NCBI RefSeq assembly: GCF_008065375.1
Contig: NZ_VJYI01000023.1
Span: forward strand, 1-64,000
DNA: 64,000 bases
Direction: 5' to 3'
Source: Nonomuraea sp. SYSU D8015
GTDB lineage: Bacteria > Actinomycetota > Actinomycetes > Streptosporangiales > Streptosporangiaceae
Shown: one piece after another, positions 21,209 through 37,651 of the stretch
Position numbering within the stretch: the stretch's first letter is position 1
Layout: each line of letters starts with the position of its first letter
Made by a program: the position numbers and the translations under genes
Notes under the pieces: model-generated
The model's input: only the letters and a program-made list of their open reading frames with translations
Databases searched by the model: none
Told to the model about the DNA's origin: nothing

Positions 21209-22966
21209 TCAGGCGCGGGTCCACTTCTGGTTGGCTCCGCCGTGGCAGGTCCAGATCTGCGCCCTGGTGCCGTTGGCGGTGCCGGCGCCGGCCACGTCCA
21301 GGCACTTGTTCGCGCCGACGGCGGTGATGGTGCCGTCGGCGTTGAGGCGCCACTTCTGGTTGTTCTGCCCGTTGCAGTCCCAGATGATCACTGCGGTGCC
21401 GTCCGCCGTCCCGGCCCCGTTCACGTCCAGGCACTTGGTGCCGTACACCCGCAGCTCACCGGAACTGGTGGAGGTCCACTGCTGGTTGGCTTGCCCGTTG
21501 CAGTCCCAGATCTGCACCTGCGCGCCGTTGGCCTGCGACGCGCCGGCCACGTTCAGGCACCGGCCCGACCCCGCACCCCGCACCGCACTCGTACTACCCG
21601 ACGGGTTCAGTTCCTTGATGCGGATGTTGCGGAATGACACCACGTCACCGGACCCGTGGTTCTGGATGCCGATGTAGCCCTGCTGGAGCGAGCGGACCGG
21701 ATCGGTGTTGGTGAAATCGTTGATCTTCGTGCCGTTCAGGAAGACCTGCAGCCGCTCGCCTTCCACCAGCAGCTCATAGGTGTTCCACTGACCCGGCGGA
21801 TTCAGCGCCGCGTCCCGTGAGGCGATGTCCGCCGCCTTGAACCCATAGATCGCCCCCGTCGTCTTGTCCGGGGTGTCGGTCGCGTCGATCTGCACCTCGT
21901 ATCCGGTGTTGAGCGCCGCGTTCGGGTCGCCGGTGGCCGGGAACCCGACGATCACGCCCGAGTTGGAGTCGCCGGTCAGCCTCCAGTCGAGCTTGAGCGA
22001 GTAGGAGCGGAACTCCTTGGCGCTGTACCACAGCATGCCCATGCCGCCCTGGGAGGTCAGCGTGGCGTCGCTGTTGGCGAACGACCCGGGGCCGGCCTGC
22101 GACCAGCCCGTCGTCGACCCGTTGTACAACGTCGTGTACCCGGTCTCCGGGCGGCAGTCGGCGTTGGTGGCCTTGGCCGCGTACCGGATCCCGCCGAGCA
22201 GCAACGTGCGGAAGCTCGGGTCGGCGTACGACTCCCGGGTGTGACCCAGTCCGGTGTAGAACGCGCGTCCGGAGGACTGGGGGCGGCACCAGGTGATCGG
22301 ATGATCGCCCATGCCGCCGCCGCTGTAACTGCTCTCGTCCAGGCTCTGCAGCACCCGGACGTTCGGGCGGGGGTTGGAGCGGTAGTTGTACCACTCGTCG
22401 GTACGTGACCAGGTCGTCCCCAGGTGAGCGGTCGCGGCGTGCGCCCGGTCCTCGTTCCGTACGGTGGCCCGCTGGATCGCCGGGTGGTTGTTGAACCAGG
22501 CCCCCATCAGCTGCCCGTAGTACGGCCAGCTGTACTCGGTGTCCGCGGCCGAATGCACCCCCACGTAACCGCCCCCGCCGTCCACATACGTCTGGAAAGC
22601 GGCCTGCTGGTTGTCGTTCAGCACATCACCGGTGGTGTTGAGGAACACCACTGCCCTGTACTGGGCCAGGTTGGCCGTGCTGAAGGCGTTCGAGTCCTCG
22701 GTGGCGTCGACGGCGAAGTCGTTGGCGGCCCCCAGGTCGCGGATGGCCTGGATCCCATCGGGGATCGAGTCGTGCCGGAACCCGGCCGTCTTGGAGAACA
22801 CCAGCACCTTGAAGGCGGCGGCCTGGGCGGGGACGGCGGGGATCACCGTCGCGGCGGCGGCAGCGGCGATCGCCACCACGGTCACCGACAGGCGTCGCAG
22901 CACAGATGTCTTTCGGCCGCTCCCCGCGATGCGCCCGAGCGCGGCGGAGGTCAGATGTCGCAGCAT
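21209..22966 (-). CDS. Secreted ThuA / DUF1080 (3-keto-disaccharide hydrolase) / CBM13 fusion
   Basis: 585 residues from ATG 22966, preceded by AAAGGAC; the open frame extends further upstream only as antisense of a neighbouring lectin cassette. Signal peptide about 1-50 (long basic start, then VVAIAAAAAATV, ending AQA). ThuA-like about 52-270 (FRHDSIPDG, GVHSAADTEYSW, DHPITWCRP). DUF1080 about 275-455, a concanavalin-like fold (FRSYSLKLDWRL, YEVQIDATDT, VSFRNIRIKEL). CBM13 about 462-585. DUF1080 members include enzymes that cleave 3-keto-glycosides, so it may act on sugars oxidised outside the cell. It is last in a leftward three-gene set with genes at 23074 and 26002. Confidence 0.88.
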   Translation of the reverse strand: MLRHLTSAALGRIAGSGRKTSVLRRLSVTVVAIAAAAAATVIPAVPAQAAAFKVLVFSKTAGFRHDSIPDGIQAIRDLGAANDFAVDATEDSNAFSTANLAQYRAVVFLNTTGDVLNDNQQAAFQTYVDGGGGYVGVHSAADTEYSWPYYGQLMGAWFNNHPAIQRATVRNEDRAHAATAHLGTTWSRTDEWYNYRSNPRPNVRVLQSLDESSYSGGGMGDHPITWCRPQSSGRAFYTGLGHTRESYADPSFRTLLLGGIRYAAKATNADCRPETGYTTLYNGSTTGWSQAGPGSFANSDATLTSQGGMGMLWYSAKEFRSYSLKLDWRLTGDSNSGVIVGFPATGDPNAALNTGYEVQIDATDTPDKTTGAIYGFKAADIASRDAALNPPGQWNTYELLVEGERLQVFLNGTKINDFTNTDPVRSLQQGYIGIQNHGSGDVVSFRNIRIKELNPSGSTSAVRGAGSGRCLNVAGASQANGAQVQIWDCNGQANQQWTSTSSGELRVYGTKCLDVNGAGTADGTAVIIWDCNGQNNQKWRLNADGTITAVGANKCLDVAGAGTANGTRAQIWTCHGGANQKWTRA

Positions 22967-23073
22967 GGGTGTCCTTTCGTCGCGGGGCCCGCGGCGGCCC
23001 CTTCTCGGCGCTGAAGCTGTGCCGCGCCGGGCGCCATGTGGATGATCGCGGTGCGGTCCGAGGCCGGGTGGCC

Positions 23074-28828
<5,755 letters not shown>

Positions 28829-29569
28829 GTGACCGACACCCCGCGTGAGAGCGGATACCGGCCGGGCTACGAGGTGGCCGCCGAGCAGGTACTGGAATTG
28901 ATCGTCCGGCTCGGCCTGCGTCCGGGCGACCGCATGCCGACCGAGAACGAGTTGGCCCGGCAGCTGGGCACCAGCCGCACCGTGGTGCGTGAGGCCGTGA
29001 AGATACTCTCCGCGCTCGGCCGGGTGCGCGCCCAGAAGGGCCGCGGCCTGTATGTGGCCGACGGCGAGGGGATGCTCGGCACCGGGCGCTGGGCGGCCTT
29101 CTTCCTTCCGACCGACCTCGACCACGTCTACATGCTCTTCGAGTTCCGCCGGGCGCAGGAGATGGAGACCAGCCGGCTGGCCGCCCGCCGCGCCACCCCT
29201 GCGGAGCTGAGGGCCATCGAGGAGGCGGCCGGCGTTTGCCGCCACGGATTCGAGACAGGACGCGAGGACCTGTTCAACGAGGGCGACGACACCTTTCACA
29301 CCGCCGTCGCCACGGCCTCGCACAACATTTTCCTCCAGGTCGCGGTGCGGGAGGCCCGCAGGCTCCAGGCGCAGTCGAGCCTCATCGGGCTGCGCGGCTC
29401 GGTGGGCGGGCACGCCGCCAAGGCCGTCGAGGAGCACGACGCCATCTACCGGGCCATCCGCGCCGGCGACCCGGAAGCGGCCGCCCAGGCCGCCGCCACG
29501 CACATCGACAACACCCTCGACGACTACCGAAGAGAGATCCAGCAGCGCCTCTTCTCCTCATCCCCCTGA
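28829..29569 (+). CDS. FadR-type GntR transcriptional regulator
   Basis: About 246 residues from GTG 28829, which has an excellent GGAGGAGG ribosome binding site; longer starts back to 28739 lack one. The winged helix spans about 12-80 (LRPGDRMPTENELARQL, TSRTVVREAVKIL, KGRGLYVADG). The FCD effector domain spans about 95-235, with EFRRAQEMETSRLAARRA and DDTFHTAVATASHN holding the metal/effector residues. It probably senses a sugar acid or oligosaccharide product and controls the divergent operon ending at 21209. Confidence 0.87.
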   Translation: MTDTPRESGYRPGYEVAAEQVLELIVRLGLRPGDRMPTENELARQLGTSRTVVREAVKILSALGRVRAQKGRGLYVADGEGMLGTGRWAAFFLPTDLDHVYMLFEFRRAQEMETSRLAARRATPAELRAIEEAAGVCRHGFETGREDLFNEGDDTFHTAVATASHNIFLQVAVREARRLQAQSSLIGLRGSVGGHAAKAVEEHDAIYRAIRAGDPEAAAQAAATHIDNTLDDYRREIQQRLFSSSP

Positions 29570-29627
29570 TCCGGCCCGCGATCAGCCATCGCGAACCGGT
29601 TCGACCATAGGGGAATCAAGGGAAGGA

Positions 29628-29638
29628 TGAACGTTTCA
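29628..29638. promoter_or_regulatory. TGAACGTTTCA inverted repeat
   Basis: A one-mismatch relative of the TGAAANTTTCA palindromes at 11139 and 38524, about 95 bp upstream of the TTGACA promoter of the GH54-like gene. A GAACCGGTTC palindrome lies at 29592-29601. Candidate regulator sites by comparison only. Confidence 0.4.
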
Positions 29639-29677
29639 GCGCGCTCGGCTCGCCGGGAGTGCGAGCATCGCGGATGA

Positions 29678-31366
<1,689 letters not shown>

Positions 31367-31397
31367 CCCAGCCCCAGGACAAGACCCCTCGGCAAAC

Positions 31398-31452
31398 CCG
31401 GATGCCGGCCACCTACTCCGCGCAGCGGGGGGAGACGGTGGCCGGCATCCGG
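31398..31452 (+). terminator. Long hairpin after the GH54-like gene
   Basis: Sixteen-base arms (CCGGATGCCGGCCACC and its exact complement) surround a 23-nt loop, 32 bp beyond the stop codon. Confidence 0.75.
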
Positions 31453-31562
31453 ATGGCCGGGCGACGGGTGAGTTCGCTGCCGATCCAAACGCCATCAGCT
31501 ACAGCGCCGGTCGTGGCAAATGAACATGCGCCGGGGCGAAGATCTACCGGGGTCGAGGTTCG

Positions 31563-32190
31563 TCACGGGTGGGCCGTCTCGATCAGGGGGTCGTCCTGGG
31601 CGTCGTAGCGGCTGTGAAAGCGGTCGCCGTGTTGTTCCCTGATCAGGCGGCGGACCATGGTGGTGCGCCGGCGTTGACCGAGGCGTTCGCACAGTCCGGT
31701 CGCGCCGGGAATCAGGCGGCGGGTGCTTTCCGCGACGAAAATGGTGGCGGCGGTGCCGATGACGGCGGCCCGGTAGAACGTGTTGTCGGGCGCGCCGAGG
31801 AAATCGGCGTTGCGCCTGCCCAGGACCAGTCGGCTGTAGGCGAACAGGTAATTGGTCAGAGCGCGTCGGGCCCGGGTGGAGTTCTTCCATCGCGGTGTCA
31901 GCAGGAGTGGGGCGGCGGCGTTCATCAGCGCGCGGGCCAGTTGCCGGGAGTCCTCGTCAGGCAGGAACTCGGTGGTGGCCTCCAGCCAGTACAGCCGCCA
32001 GGCATCGGTCGTTGTGGCCGGGAGCAGGCCGGGATCGACGCCCATGAGGTGCCCGACGTAGCGCCACAGATGCAGGACGGCGGCCTGGTCGGCGGCGGAG
32101 AACCGGAATCCCAGGGCGCGTGAGCTGAGCAGCATGACCAGGGAGAACAGCAACAGGGTTCCAGCGAGCTGTACCTGGTTGATGGGCGCG
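31563..32190 (-). pseudogene. 5'-truncated DUF2236 (MpaB-family oxygenase) gene
   Basis: The minus-strand frame enters with APINQVQLAGTLLLFSLVMLLSS and continues through FSAADQAAVLHLWRYVGHLMGVD, a hallmark of DUF2236 proteins, to a normal-looking C-terminus. About half of a typical 380-residue protein is missing at the N-terminus and no start codon with a ribosome binding site remains. It faces the BVMO remnant head-to-head at the same break point near 32190. Confidence 0.75.
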
Positions 32191-32986
32191 TCCCCGCCGT
32201 GCAGAAGCTGTCACGCCTGGGAATCTTCCTGTGGTTCGAGCTGATGCTCAACCCCCGCCCTGATCTCCCCGCGCGGCCGCCGCCTGCTGGCAGCCCCGAT
32301 TCGCGTCCTGTGCCGGCGCGCCCTGCGCTCGGTCGAGGACCGGGCACTGCGGGGACCGGCTCACCCCCCGCTACGAGCCCGGCTGCAAACGCATCCTGAC
32401 CTCCAGCGAGTACTACGAGACCCTGAACCGGACCAACGTCCACGTCGTCGACAGCCGCATCACCGAGATCACCCCCGACGGGGTCCGCACCGCCGACGGC
32501 GAGCACCACCTCGTCGACACCATCATCTGGGCCACCGGATTCCGCTCCCAAGACTTCGTCGCCCCCATGCGCGTCACCAGCCCGCACGGCACGGAACTCA
32601 ACGCAGCCTGGAAGGACGGCGCCCATGCCTACCTGGGCATGGCCCTCTCCGGCTTCCCCAATTTCTTCCTGATGTACGGGCCCAACGCCAACGTCGGCTC
32701 CGGCTCCATCGTCCACATGCTGGAAAGCCAGATCGCCTACATCGTCCAGGCCGCACGTCTGCTGGCGCAGGGTGTCACGTCGATGGACGTCCGCAAGGAC
32801 GTGCTCGACCGCTTCGACGCCGCCACCCAGCGCCGCCTGTCCACCTCGGTCTGGAACCAGGGCGGCTGCGACAGCTGGTATCTCGACGCCGGCCGCCGCA
32901 ACACCAACAACTGGCCCGGCTTCATGACCGGCTACCGCCACCGCACCCGCCATCTGAACCCCTCCGACTACCACCTCCAGCACTGA
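32190..32986 (+). pseudogene. 5'-truncated, frameshifted Baeyer-Villiger-type flavin monooxygenase
   Basis: The C-terminal half of a BVMO is spread over three frames: VPAVQKLSRLGIFLWFELML, then a middle frame (RRLLAAPIRVLCRRALRSVED), then DRLTPRYEPGCKRIL with IIWATGFRSQDFVAPM and MYGPNANVGSGS. The N-terminal FAD motif GxGxxG and the BVMO fingerprint are gone. The last frame (to 32986) is intact for about 215 codons. Together with the adjoining MpaB-like remnant, it suggests one deletion removed both 5' ends. Confidence 0.8.
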
Positions 32987-33130
32987 ACCCGGCAGCGCGC
33001 CACAGGACCGCACCAGCAGCCGCGACCCGGGCGTGGTTCCGGGGCATGTGCCGGCGATACCGGTGATGCCCGCAGCGCGGGACGATCGTCGGTCTCGCCG
33101 GCCGCGCCATCACCCGCGCGCTCGGAGACC

Positions 33131-33214
33131 GTGCTGGCCTCGTCCTGGATCAACCCGGTCGAGCGGTAGTTCGGCTACCTGACCGACCAGCTGATCCGCC
33201 GGCCGAAGAGATCC
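33131..33214 (+). mobile_element. IS630-type transposase C-terminal fragment
   Basis: Twenty-eight codons read VLASSWINPVER, stop, FGYLTDQLIRRPKRS. The motif matches the SWLNQVERWF...LTDKQLRR block around the catalytic Glu of IS630-family transposases, with the expected Trp codon turned to TAG at 33167-33169. No terminal inverted repeats were found, so only a scar remains between the BVMO remnant and the enolase gene. Confidence 0.6.
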
Positions 33215-33261
33215 TCGGATCCCCTCGCTCCATATCGCCGGCGAATTCCAGGCGCATGACA

Positions 33262-34425
33262 CTAGATCTGAGGGATGCCGCCGGTGACCGCCAGCAGCCG
33301 TCGTCCGGCGTGCTCCGGCCGGATGTTGGGGCCCTCGGCGGCCCTGGCGTCCGGCCGGCGGGTGAACGCGTTGATCGCGTGCTCGTCGACCGTGATGCCG
33401 AGACCCGGCGAGTCCCCCAGGATGAACGCGCCGTCCTCGACGCACAGGTCGAGCGACAGTCCGAGCGGCGGGTGCAGGTCCTGCAACTCGCTGACCAGGT
33501 GATTGGGCACCGACGTCGCGGCGTGCAGCAGCGCGACCGGCGTGGCGCCGATCGGGCTGACCGGCAGGTCATGGGCGTGTGCCAGGGCGGACACCCGGAG
33601 GAAATGGGACACCCCCCAGACCACGGCCGTCTGGACGATGTCGACGGCCCCCGCGGCCAGCAGTGGACGGAACTGCTCGAGCCCGGTGAGGTTCTCCCCC
33701 GTGGCGACGGAGGCGCGGATCCCGCGACCGACGACGGCGAGGCCTTCGGCGTCCCAGCGCCGGACCGGCTCTTCGATCCACGTGAGATCCAGGGCGCGTT
33801 CGAGCTCGCGGACGTGCCGGACCGCCTGCTTGCGGGTCCAGGCCTCGTTCACGTCGAGCATCAGGCCCGGTCGCGATCCGTGCCCGGCCTCGGTCAGAAC
33901 GTCCCGTACCAGTGTCAGGCGGTGCCGGTCGCGGTCGATGTCGAGGCCACCCTTGATCTTGGCCGCGCGCAGACCGTGCTGGGCGTAGACCTGGTAGATC
34001 GAGACGAGTTCGTCGTCGGTCAGGCCGATGTCGAGGCCCGAGGCGTAGGCGGGCACCCGCCGGTCGCGTCCGCCCAGCAGACGCCAGAGCGGTTCTCCGG
34101 CCGCCTGTGCCTTGATGTCCCACAGAGCGGTGTCGAGTGCGCCGATCGTGCCGAACACGGCGCCGGCGTGGCCCGCCTTGAAGGTCTGCCGCAGCATGCG
34201 GTCGTAGAGCGCCGTCACGCCGCGCGGATCCTCGCCTTCGATCGCGGCGAAGACGGCCTCGATCTCCACGTGCGGCCCGAGGCCGATGCCGGTGATCCCC
34301 TCGTCGGTGTCCACCATGACGAGCGGCACCGGAACGACTCCGTCGGCGAAGACGCCGTTGGCGTCGCCGACGGGACGGCCCCATTCCTGGACCGTCGTCG
34401 TGGTTCGATACCCCGTGATCCGCAT
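33262..34425 (-). CDS. Enolase-superfamily sugar-acid dehydratase or racemase (MR/MLE type)
   Basis: 387 residues, cytoplasmic. The N-terminal capping domain ends near GHAGAVFGTIGALDTALWDIKA. The barrel carries KIKGG (K-x-K catalytic pair), metal ligands in DVNEAW, EEPVRRWD and GENLTG, and a late SPIGATPV loop. The pattern is that of mandelate-racemase-type acid-sugar dehydratases, but substrate residues cannot be assigned. It follows two permeases and a binding protein in the same operon, so it probably processes the imported sugar acid. Two bases separate it from the permease stop/start region at 34427. Confidence 0.85.
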   Translation of the reverse strand: MRITGYRTTTTVQEWGRPVGDANGVFADGVVPVPLVMVDTDEGITGIGLGPHVEIEAVFAAIEGEDPRGVTALYDRMLRQTFKAGHAGAVFGTIGALDTALWDIKAQAAGEPLWRLLGGRDRRVPAYASGLDIGLTDDELVSIYQVYAQHGLRAAKIKGGLDIDRDRHRLTLVRDVLTEAGHGSRPGLMLDVNEAWTRKQAVRHVRELERALDLTWIEEPVRRWDAEGLAVVGRGIRASVATGENLTGLEQFRPLLAAGAVDIVQTAVVWGVSHFLRVSALAHAHDLPVSPIGATPVALLHAATSVPNHLVSELQDLHPPLGLSLDLCVEDGAFILGDSPGLGITVDEHAINAFTRRPDARAAEGPNIRPEHAGRRLLAVTGGIPQI

Positions 34426-34426
34426 G

Positions 34427-35254
34427 TCAGCCCTTCGTGGAACCGGCGGTGACGCCGTCGGCGATCTGGCGCTGGAGGAACAGATAGATCATCAGCAAGG
34501 GTATCGCGGCGATCAGGACCCCCGAGGCGAAGGTGGGGATGTCGTCGGAATACTGTCCGCGCAGCGCGTTCACCCCGATCATGAGGGTGCGATGCTCGGG
34601 CGACGGCATCATGAGCAGGGAGATGAGCACGTCGTTCCAGCAGAACAACGCGTCGAGGATGCCGACCGACAGCAGCGCCGGAACGCCCAGGGGGAGCATG
34701 ATCCGCCGGTACACGCCGTACACCGTGTTCCCGTCGATCCTGGCCGCGTCGACGATCTCCGCCGGAATGGTCCTGTAGTGGCTCGTCATCAGGAAGACGG
34801 TGAACGGGAGGTACTGCGCGACGTAGGCGAGGATCAGTCCCGGGTAGGTGTCGACGAGCCCGCTGTCGGCCATGATCCTGGTGAGCGGCACCATGATGAC
34901 TTGGAACGGGATGAACAGCCCCGCAAGACATCCTAGGAAGATCACCGAAGAACCGCGGAACCGCAGCTGACTCAGCGCGAAGCCCGCCATCGACCCCAAC
35001 AGCAGCAGCAGGAACACGGCGCATGCCACGACGACGAACGAGTTGACGAAGTACCGAGCCATTCCGGCGCCGGCCCACGCCTCGGCGAGGTTGTCCCAGC
35101 GCAGCGAGCCCGCCGGGGAGAACCGGTCGAGGATGTAGTCGCGCCGGGTCTTCATCGCGACGTTGGCGGTGAACACGAGAGGATAGATCGTCGCCAGCGC
35201 GAGGACGGCCATCGGAACGGCGGCCATCCACCTGGCCAGACGCATGCCGGGCAT
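34427..35254 (-). CDS. Carbohydrate ABC transporter permease (MalG type)
   Basis: 275 residues from ATG 35254, overlapping the stop of the upstream permease (ATGA). Six membrane helices (WMAAVPMAVLALATIYPLVF first). The EAA loop EIVDAARIDGNTVYGVYRRIMLPL marks contact with an ATPase. It ends with a short basic tail (LQRQIADGVTAGSTKG) typical of MalG-like subunits. It works with the partner permease at 35254 and the binding protein at 36239. No ATPase gene lies in this operon, so a shared MsiK-like ATPase elsewhere is likely, as is common in actinomycetes. Confidence 0.9.
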   Translation of the reverse strand: MPGMRLARWMAAVPMAVLALATIYPLVFTANVAMKTRRDYILDRFSPAGSLRWDNLAEAWAGAGMARYFVNSFVVVACAVFLLLLLGSMAGFALSQLRFRGSSVIFLGCLAGLFIPFQVIMVPLTRIMADSGLVDTYPGLILAYVAQYLPFTVFLMTSHYRTIPAEIVDAARIDGNTVYGVYRRIMLPLGVPALLSVGILDALFCWNDVLISLLMMPSPEHRTLMIGVNALRGQYSDDIPTFASGVLIAAIPLLMIYLFLQRQIADGVTAGSTKG

Positions 35255-36168
35255 CAGTCCTGCCTCCCCGTGCGGCGGAGCAGAGTGATCTGCAGGAGCC
35301 CCACCACCAGCATGACGACGAAGAGAACCGTCGAGGCGGCCGAGGCGAGCGCGGGCCGGTTCATCTGCCCCTGCTGGTGCCAGATGTAGTACTCCGGCAG
35401 GTAGGTCGACCCCTCCGGGCCCCCGCTGGTCATGATGAAGAGCAGGCCGAACATGGACGTCAGCATCCCGATCATCGTGGTCACGAAGACGAACTGAATG
35501 GTGCGTGTCAGGCTCGGGATGATCACGTGCCAGATGATCTGCCGGAGGGAGGCGCCGTCCATGCGGGCGGCGTCCAGCAGCGAGGCGTCCAGGGTGCTGA
35601 ATCCGGCGAGGAACACCACCAGGGCCATCCCGAACGTCGCCCATATGTGCACGCCGACAACCGTGAACATGGCGATGCCCGGATCGCCGAGCCAGTCGAT
35701 CGGACCGGCGCCGATCGACCCGAGGACGGCGTTCAACGGGCCGTCGAACCCGAGCATGAGGTTGAAGATCGCGCCGACGATCACCGGTGAGAGCACGGCC
35801 GGGAAGAAATAGACGCTGCGGTAGACCCGGTGACCCGGCACGCGCAGATAGATGAAGGTCGCGAGCAGGCCCGGAATCGCCACCGCCACGGGAAGCAGCA
35901 GCACCAGCAGCCCGACGTTGCGCAGCGAGGTGCGGAACAACGGGTCGCCGGCCAGCTCCAGGTAGTTGCTCAGGCCGACGGGGCTTCCGTTGAGCTCGCC
36001 GTCACCCGTGAAGGAGAAGTTCACCCCGAGGACCAGCGGCCACAGCCTCAGCACCACGATGATCAGTACGGCCGGGGCCACCAGGACGTAGGGCGCGAGG
36101 CGCTCGGCGCGCGCCCCATGGGAGGAGGACCGGGCAGCCGTACGGGCACGGCGTCCCCGCTGCTTCAC
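35254..36168 (-). CDS. Carbohydrate ABC transporter permease (MalF type)
   Basis: About 304 residues from GTG 36168, which has GGGGGAGCGACA ahead; a longer frame to 36234 lacks this. An Arg-rich cytoplasmic start (KQRGRRARTAARS) is followed by six helices (APYVLVAPAVLIIVVLRLWPLV first). The EAA loop reads ASLLDAARMDGASLRQIIWHVIIP. It forms the heterodimeric channel with the gene at 34427. The order binding protein, MalF, MalG, enzyme is typical of an oligosaccharide or sugar-acid uptake operon. Confidence 0.9.
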   Translation of the reverse strand: MKQRGRRARTAARSSSHGARAERLAPYVLVAPAVLIIVVLRLWPLVLGVNFSFTGDGELNGSPVGLSNYLELAGDPLFRTSLRNVGLLVLLLPVAVAIPGLLATFIYLRVPGHRVYRSVYFFPAVLSPVIVGAIFNLMLGFDGPLNAVLGSIGAGPIDWLGDPGIAMFTVVGVHIWATFGMALVVFLAGFSTLDASLLDAARMDGASLRQIIWHVIIPSLTRTIQFVFVTTMIGMLTSMFGLLFIMTSGGPEGSTYLPEYYIWHQQGQMNRPALASAASTVLFVVMLVVGLLQITLLRRTGRQD

Positions 36169-36238
36169 TGTCGCTCCCCCGGCCCGCCCTGAGCCGGCCG
36201 GGCGAGCCAAGGGCGGCGGACCTCCGATCGGCACGCGG

Positions 36239-37516
36239 TCAGCTCTCCCGGTCGGAGGCGGCCACCTGCTCCACAGCCTTGTCCACGGTGGTCGACCCGC
36301 TGAGGAGCTGCTGGGACAGTCTTCCCATCAGGTCCAGGGTCTTGGAGGACAAGGCCACGTGGAGGGCGGGCTTGCCGGTTCGGATCTCGGACGCGATCGT
36401 GGCGACGGCCGGGCCGGCCTGCGAGACGTCGATCGTCGTGTCGGACGCGATCGCGCCGGCCTTGGAGTAGAACGCCGTCAGGGCGTCGGTCGAGGTCAGG
36501 GATCGCACCAGATCGGCGGCCAGGCCCGGGTCCTTCGTCCACTTGGCGACCGCGTAACCGATGCCGCCGTCGTACGGAAGGCTCGGGGCGGCCCCGTCAG
36601 TGACGATGGGGGCCATCATGACGCCGATCTTGTCGGGCGGCAGGAACTCGCCGAAATCCTTCCAGTGCCCGATGTCCGACATCAGCCCGATGATGTGGGC
36701 CGCCTTACCGGTCTCGAAGACTCTGAAGATGTCGGTGAACATCGCGGTGGAGTTGGCACCGTCGTTGTTGAGCCCTTTGTCGCCGGCGTCCTTCCACAGC
36801 TCGAAGATCCGCTTCACGCGAGGAGAGGTCCAGTCGCGCTTCCCGGCGATCCAGTCGTCGTACTCCTGAGGCGTCAGGACGCCGGATCCGAGGCCCGACA
36901 TGAAGAACTGGATTCCGAAGCCTTCCTTGTTGCCGAGCGCGAAGCAGGCGGCCCCGGTCGCCTTCTTGATGGCGGCACAACCGCTGACGAAGTCGTTCCA
37001 CGTCTTGGGCGGGTTCGCCGGGTCGAGACCGGCCTTCTCGTAGAGCGTCTTGTTGTAGTAGATCGGGTGCCCCTGCAGCGTCACAGGTGCGGCGTAGATC
37101 TTGCCGTCCTTGCTGAACGCGTCCCAGCCCGCCAACCGGCTCTTGTCCTCGGCCACGTACTGGTCCAGCGGTAGGAGCGCGTCGACCCGGTCGCGGATCT
37201 GCCCGCCCCCGTTGAAGAGCATGACGTCGGGCCCCTTGCTGGACTGGATCGCCGTGCCGAGCAGGGTGTAGTACTGGTCGAACGGCTGGGCGACGAACTC
37301 GACGGTGACCCCCGGATGCCGCTTGGCGAAGTCGGCCTTCGCCTTCTCGATGTAGGCGGCGGCGACCGGTTCGCCGGACTTCCAGTCCCAGACCACGAGT
37401 TTCTGCTGCTTCTGCTGCGAGTCTCCGGGCGGGCGCTCCGTCCGTGCCGCGCTCCCACAGCCGGCCACGGCAAGTGCCGCGACCATCAGGGCTGACCACA
37501 ACGCTCGCTGCTTCAT
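36239..37516 (-). CDS. Extracellular solute-binding lipoprotein (MalE-like, family 1)
   Basis: 425 residues from ATG 37516; an in-frame start at 37552 would precede the signal by 12 residues. The lipobox AVAGC anchors Cys20. The binding fold follows: KLVVWDWKSGEPVAAAYIEKAKADFAKRHPGVTVEF, PVTLQGHPIYYNKTLYEKAGL, and NPPKTWNDFVSGCAAIKKATG, all family 1 hallmarks. The ligand is probably an oligosaccharide or sugar acid. It is divergent from the FadR regulator at 37652, with 135 bp between, suggesting control by that regulator. Confidence 0.9.
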   Translation of the reverse strand: MKQRALWSALMVAALAVAGCGSAARTERPPGDSQQKQQKLVVWDWKSGEPVAAAYIEKAKADFAKRHPGVTVEFVAQPFDQYYTLLGTAIQSSKGPDVMLFNGGGQIRDRVDALLPLDQYVAEDKSRLAGWDAFSKDGKIYAAPVTLQGHPIYYNKTLYEKAGLDPANPPKTWNDFVSGCAAIKKATGAACFALGNKEGFGIQFFMSGLGSGVLTPQEYDDWIAGKRDWTSPRVKRIFELWKDAGDKGLNNDGANSTAMFTDIFRVFETGKAAHIIGLMSDIGHWKDFGEFLPPDKIGVMMAPIVTDGAAPSLPYDGGIGYAVAKWTKDPGLAADLVRSLTSTDALTAFYSKAGAIASDTTIDVSQAGPAVATIASEIRTGKPALHVALSSKTLDLMGRLSQQLLSGSTTVDKAVEQVAASDRES

Positions 37517-37603
37517 CGCTGTCCGCTTTCCGGGAGGCGGCTGACCGGGCATCTCCGCGGCAAACGTAATTCGTATGACGTCTGATGGTCAAGAGAGGTC
37601 ACG

Positions 37604-37609
37604 TATACT
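37604..37609 (+). promoter_or_regulatory. -10 element TATACT for the FadR-type gene
   Basis: TATACT lies in the gap between the binding-protein and FadR genes. Transcription should start close to GTG 37616, so either a leaderless product begins at 37616 or translation starts at ATG 37652, which has its own GGAGGGGG. Confidence 0.45.
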
Positions 37610-37651
37610 GGCGCGGTGGCGCTGTCCTTCGCCAGGCCACCGGAGGGGGAT

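Noticed and set aside
31563-32190. Complete DUF2236 gene starting at ATG 32153
   Set aside because: The conserved sequence continues upstream of that ATG (APINQVQLAGTL), and no ribosome binding site precedes it, so the gene is truncated.
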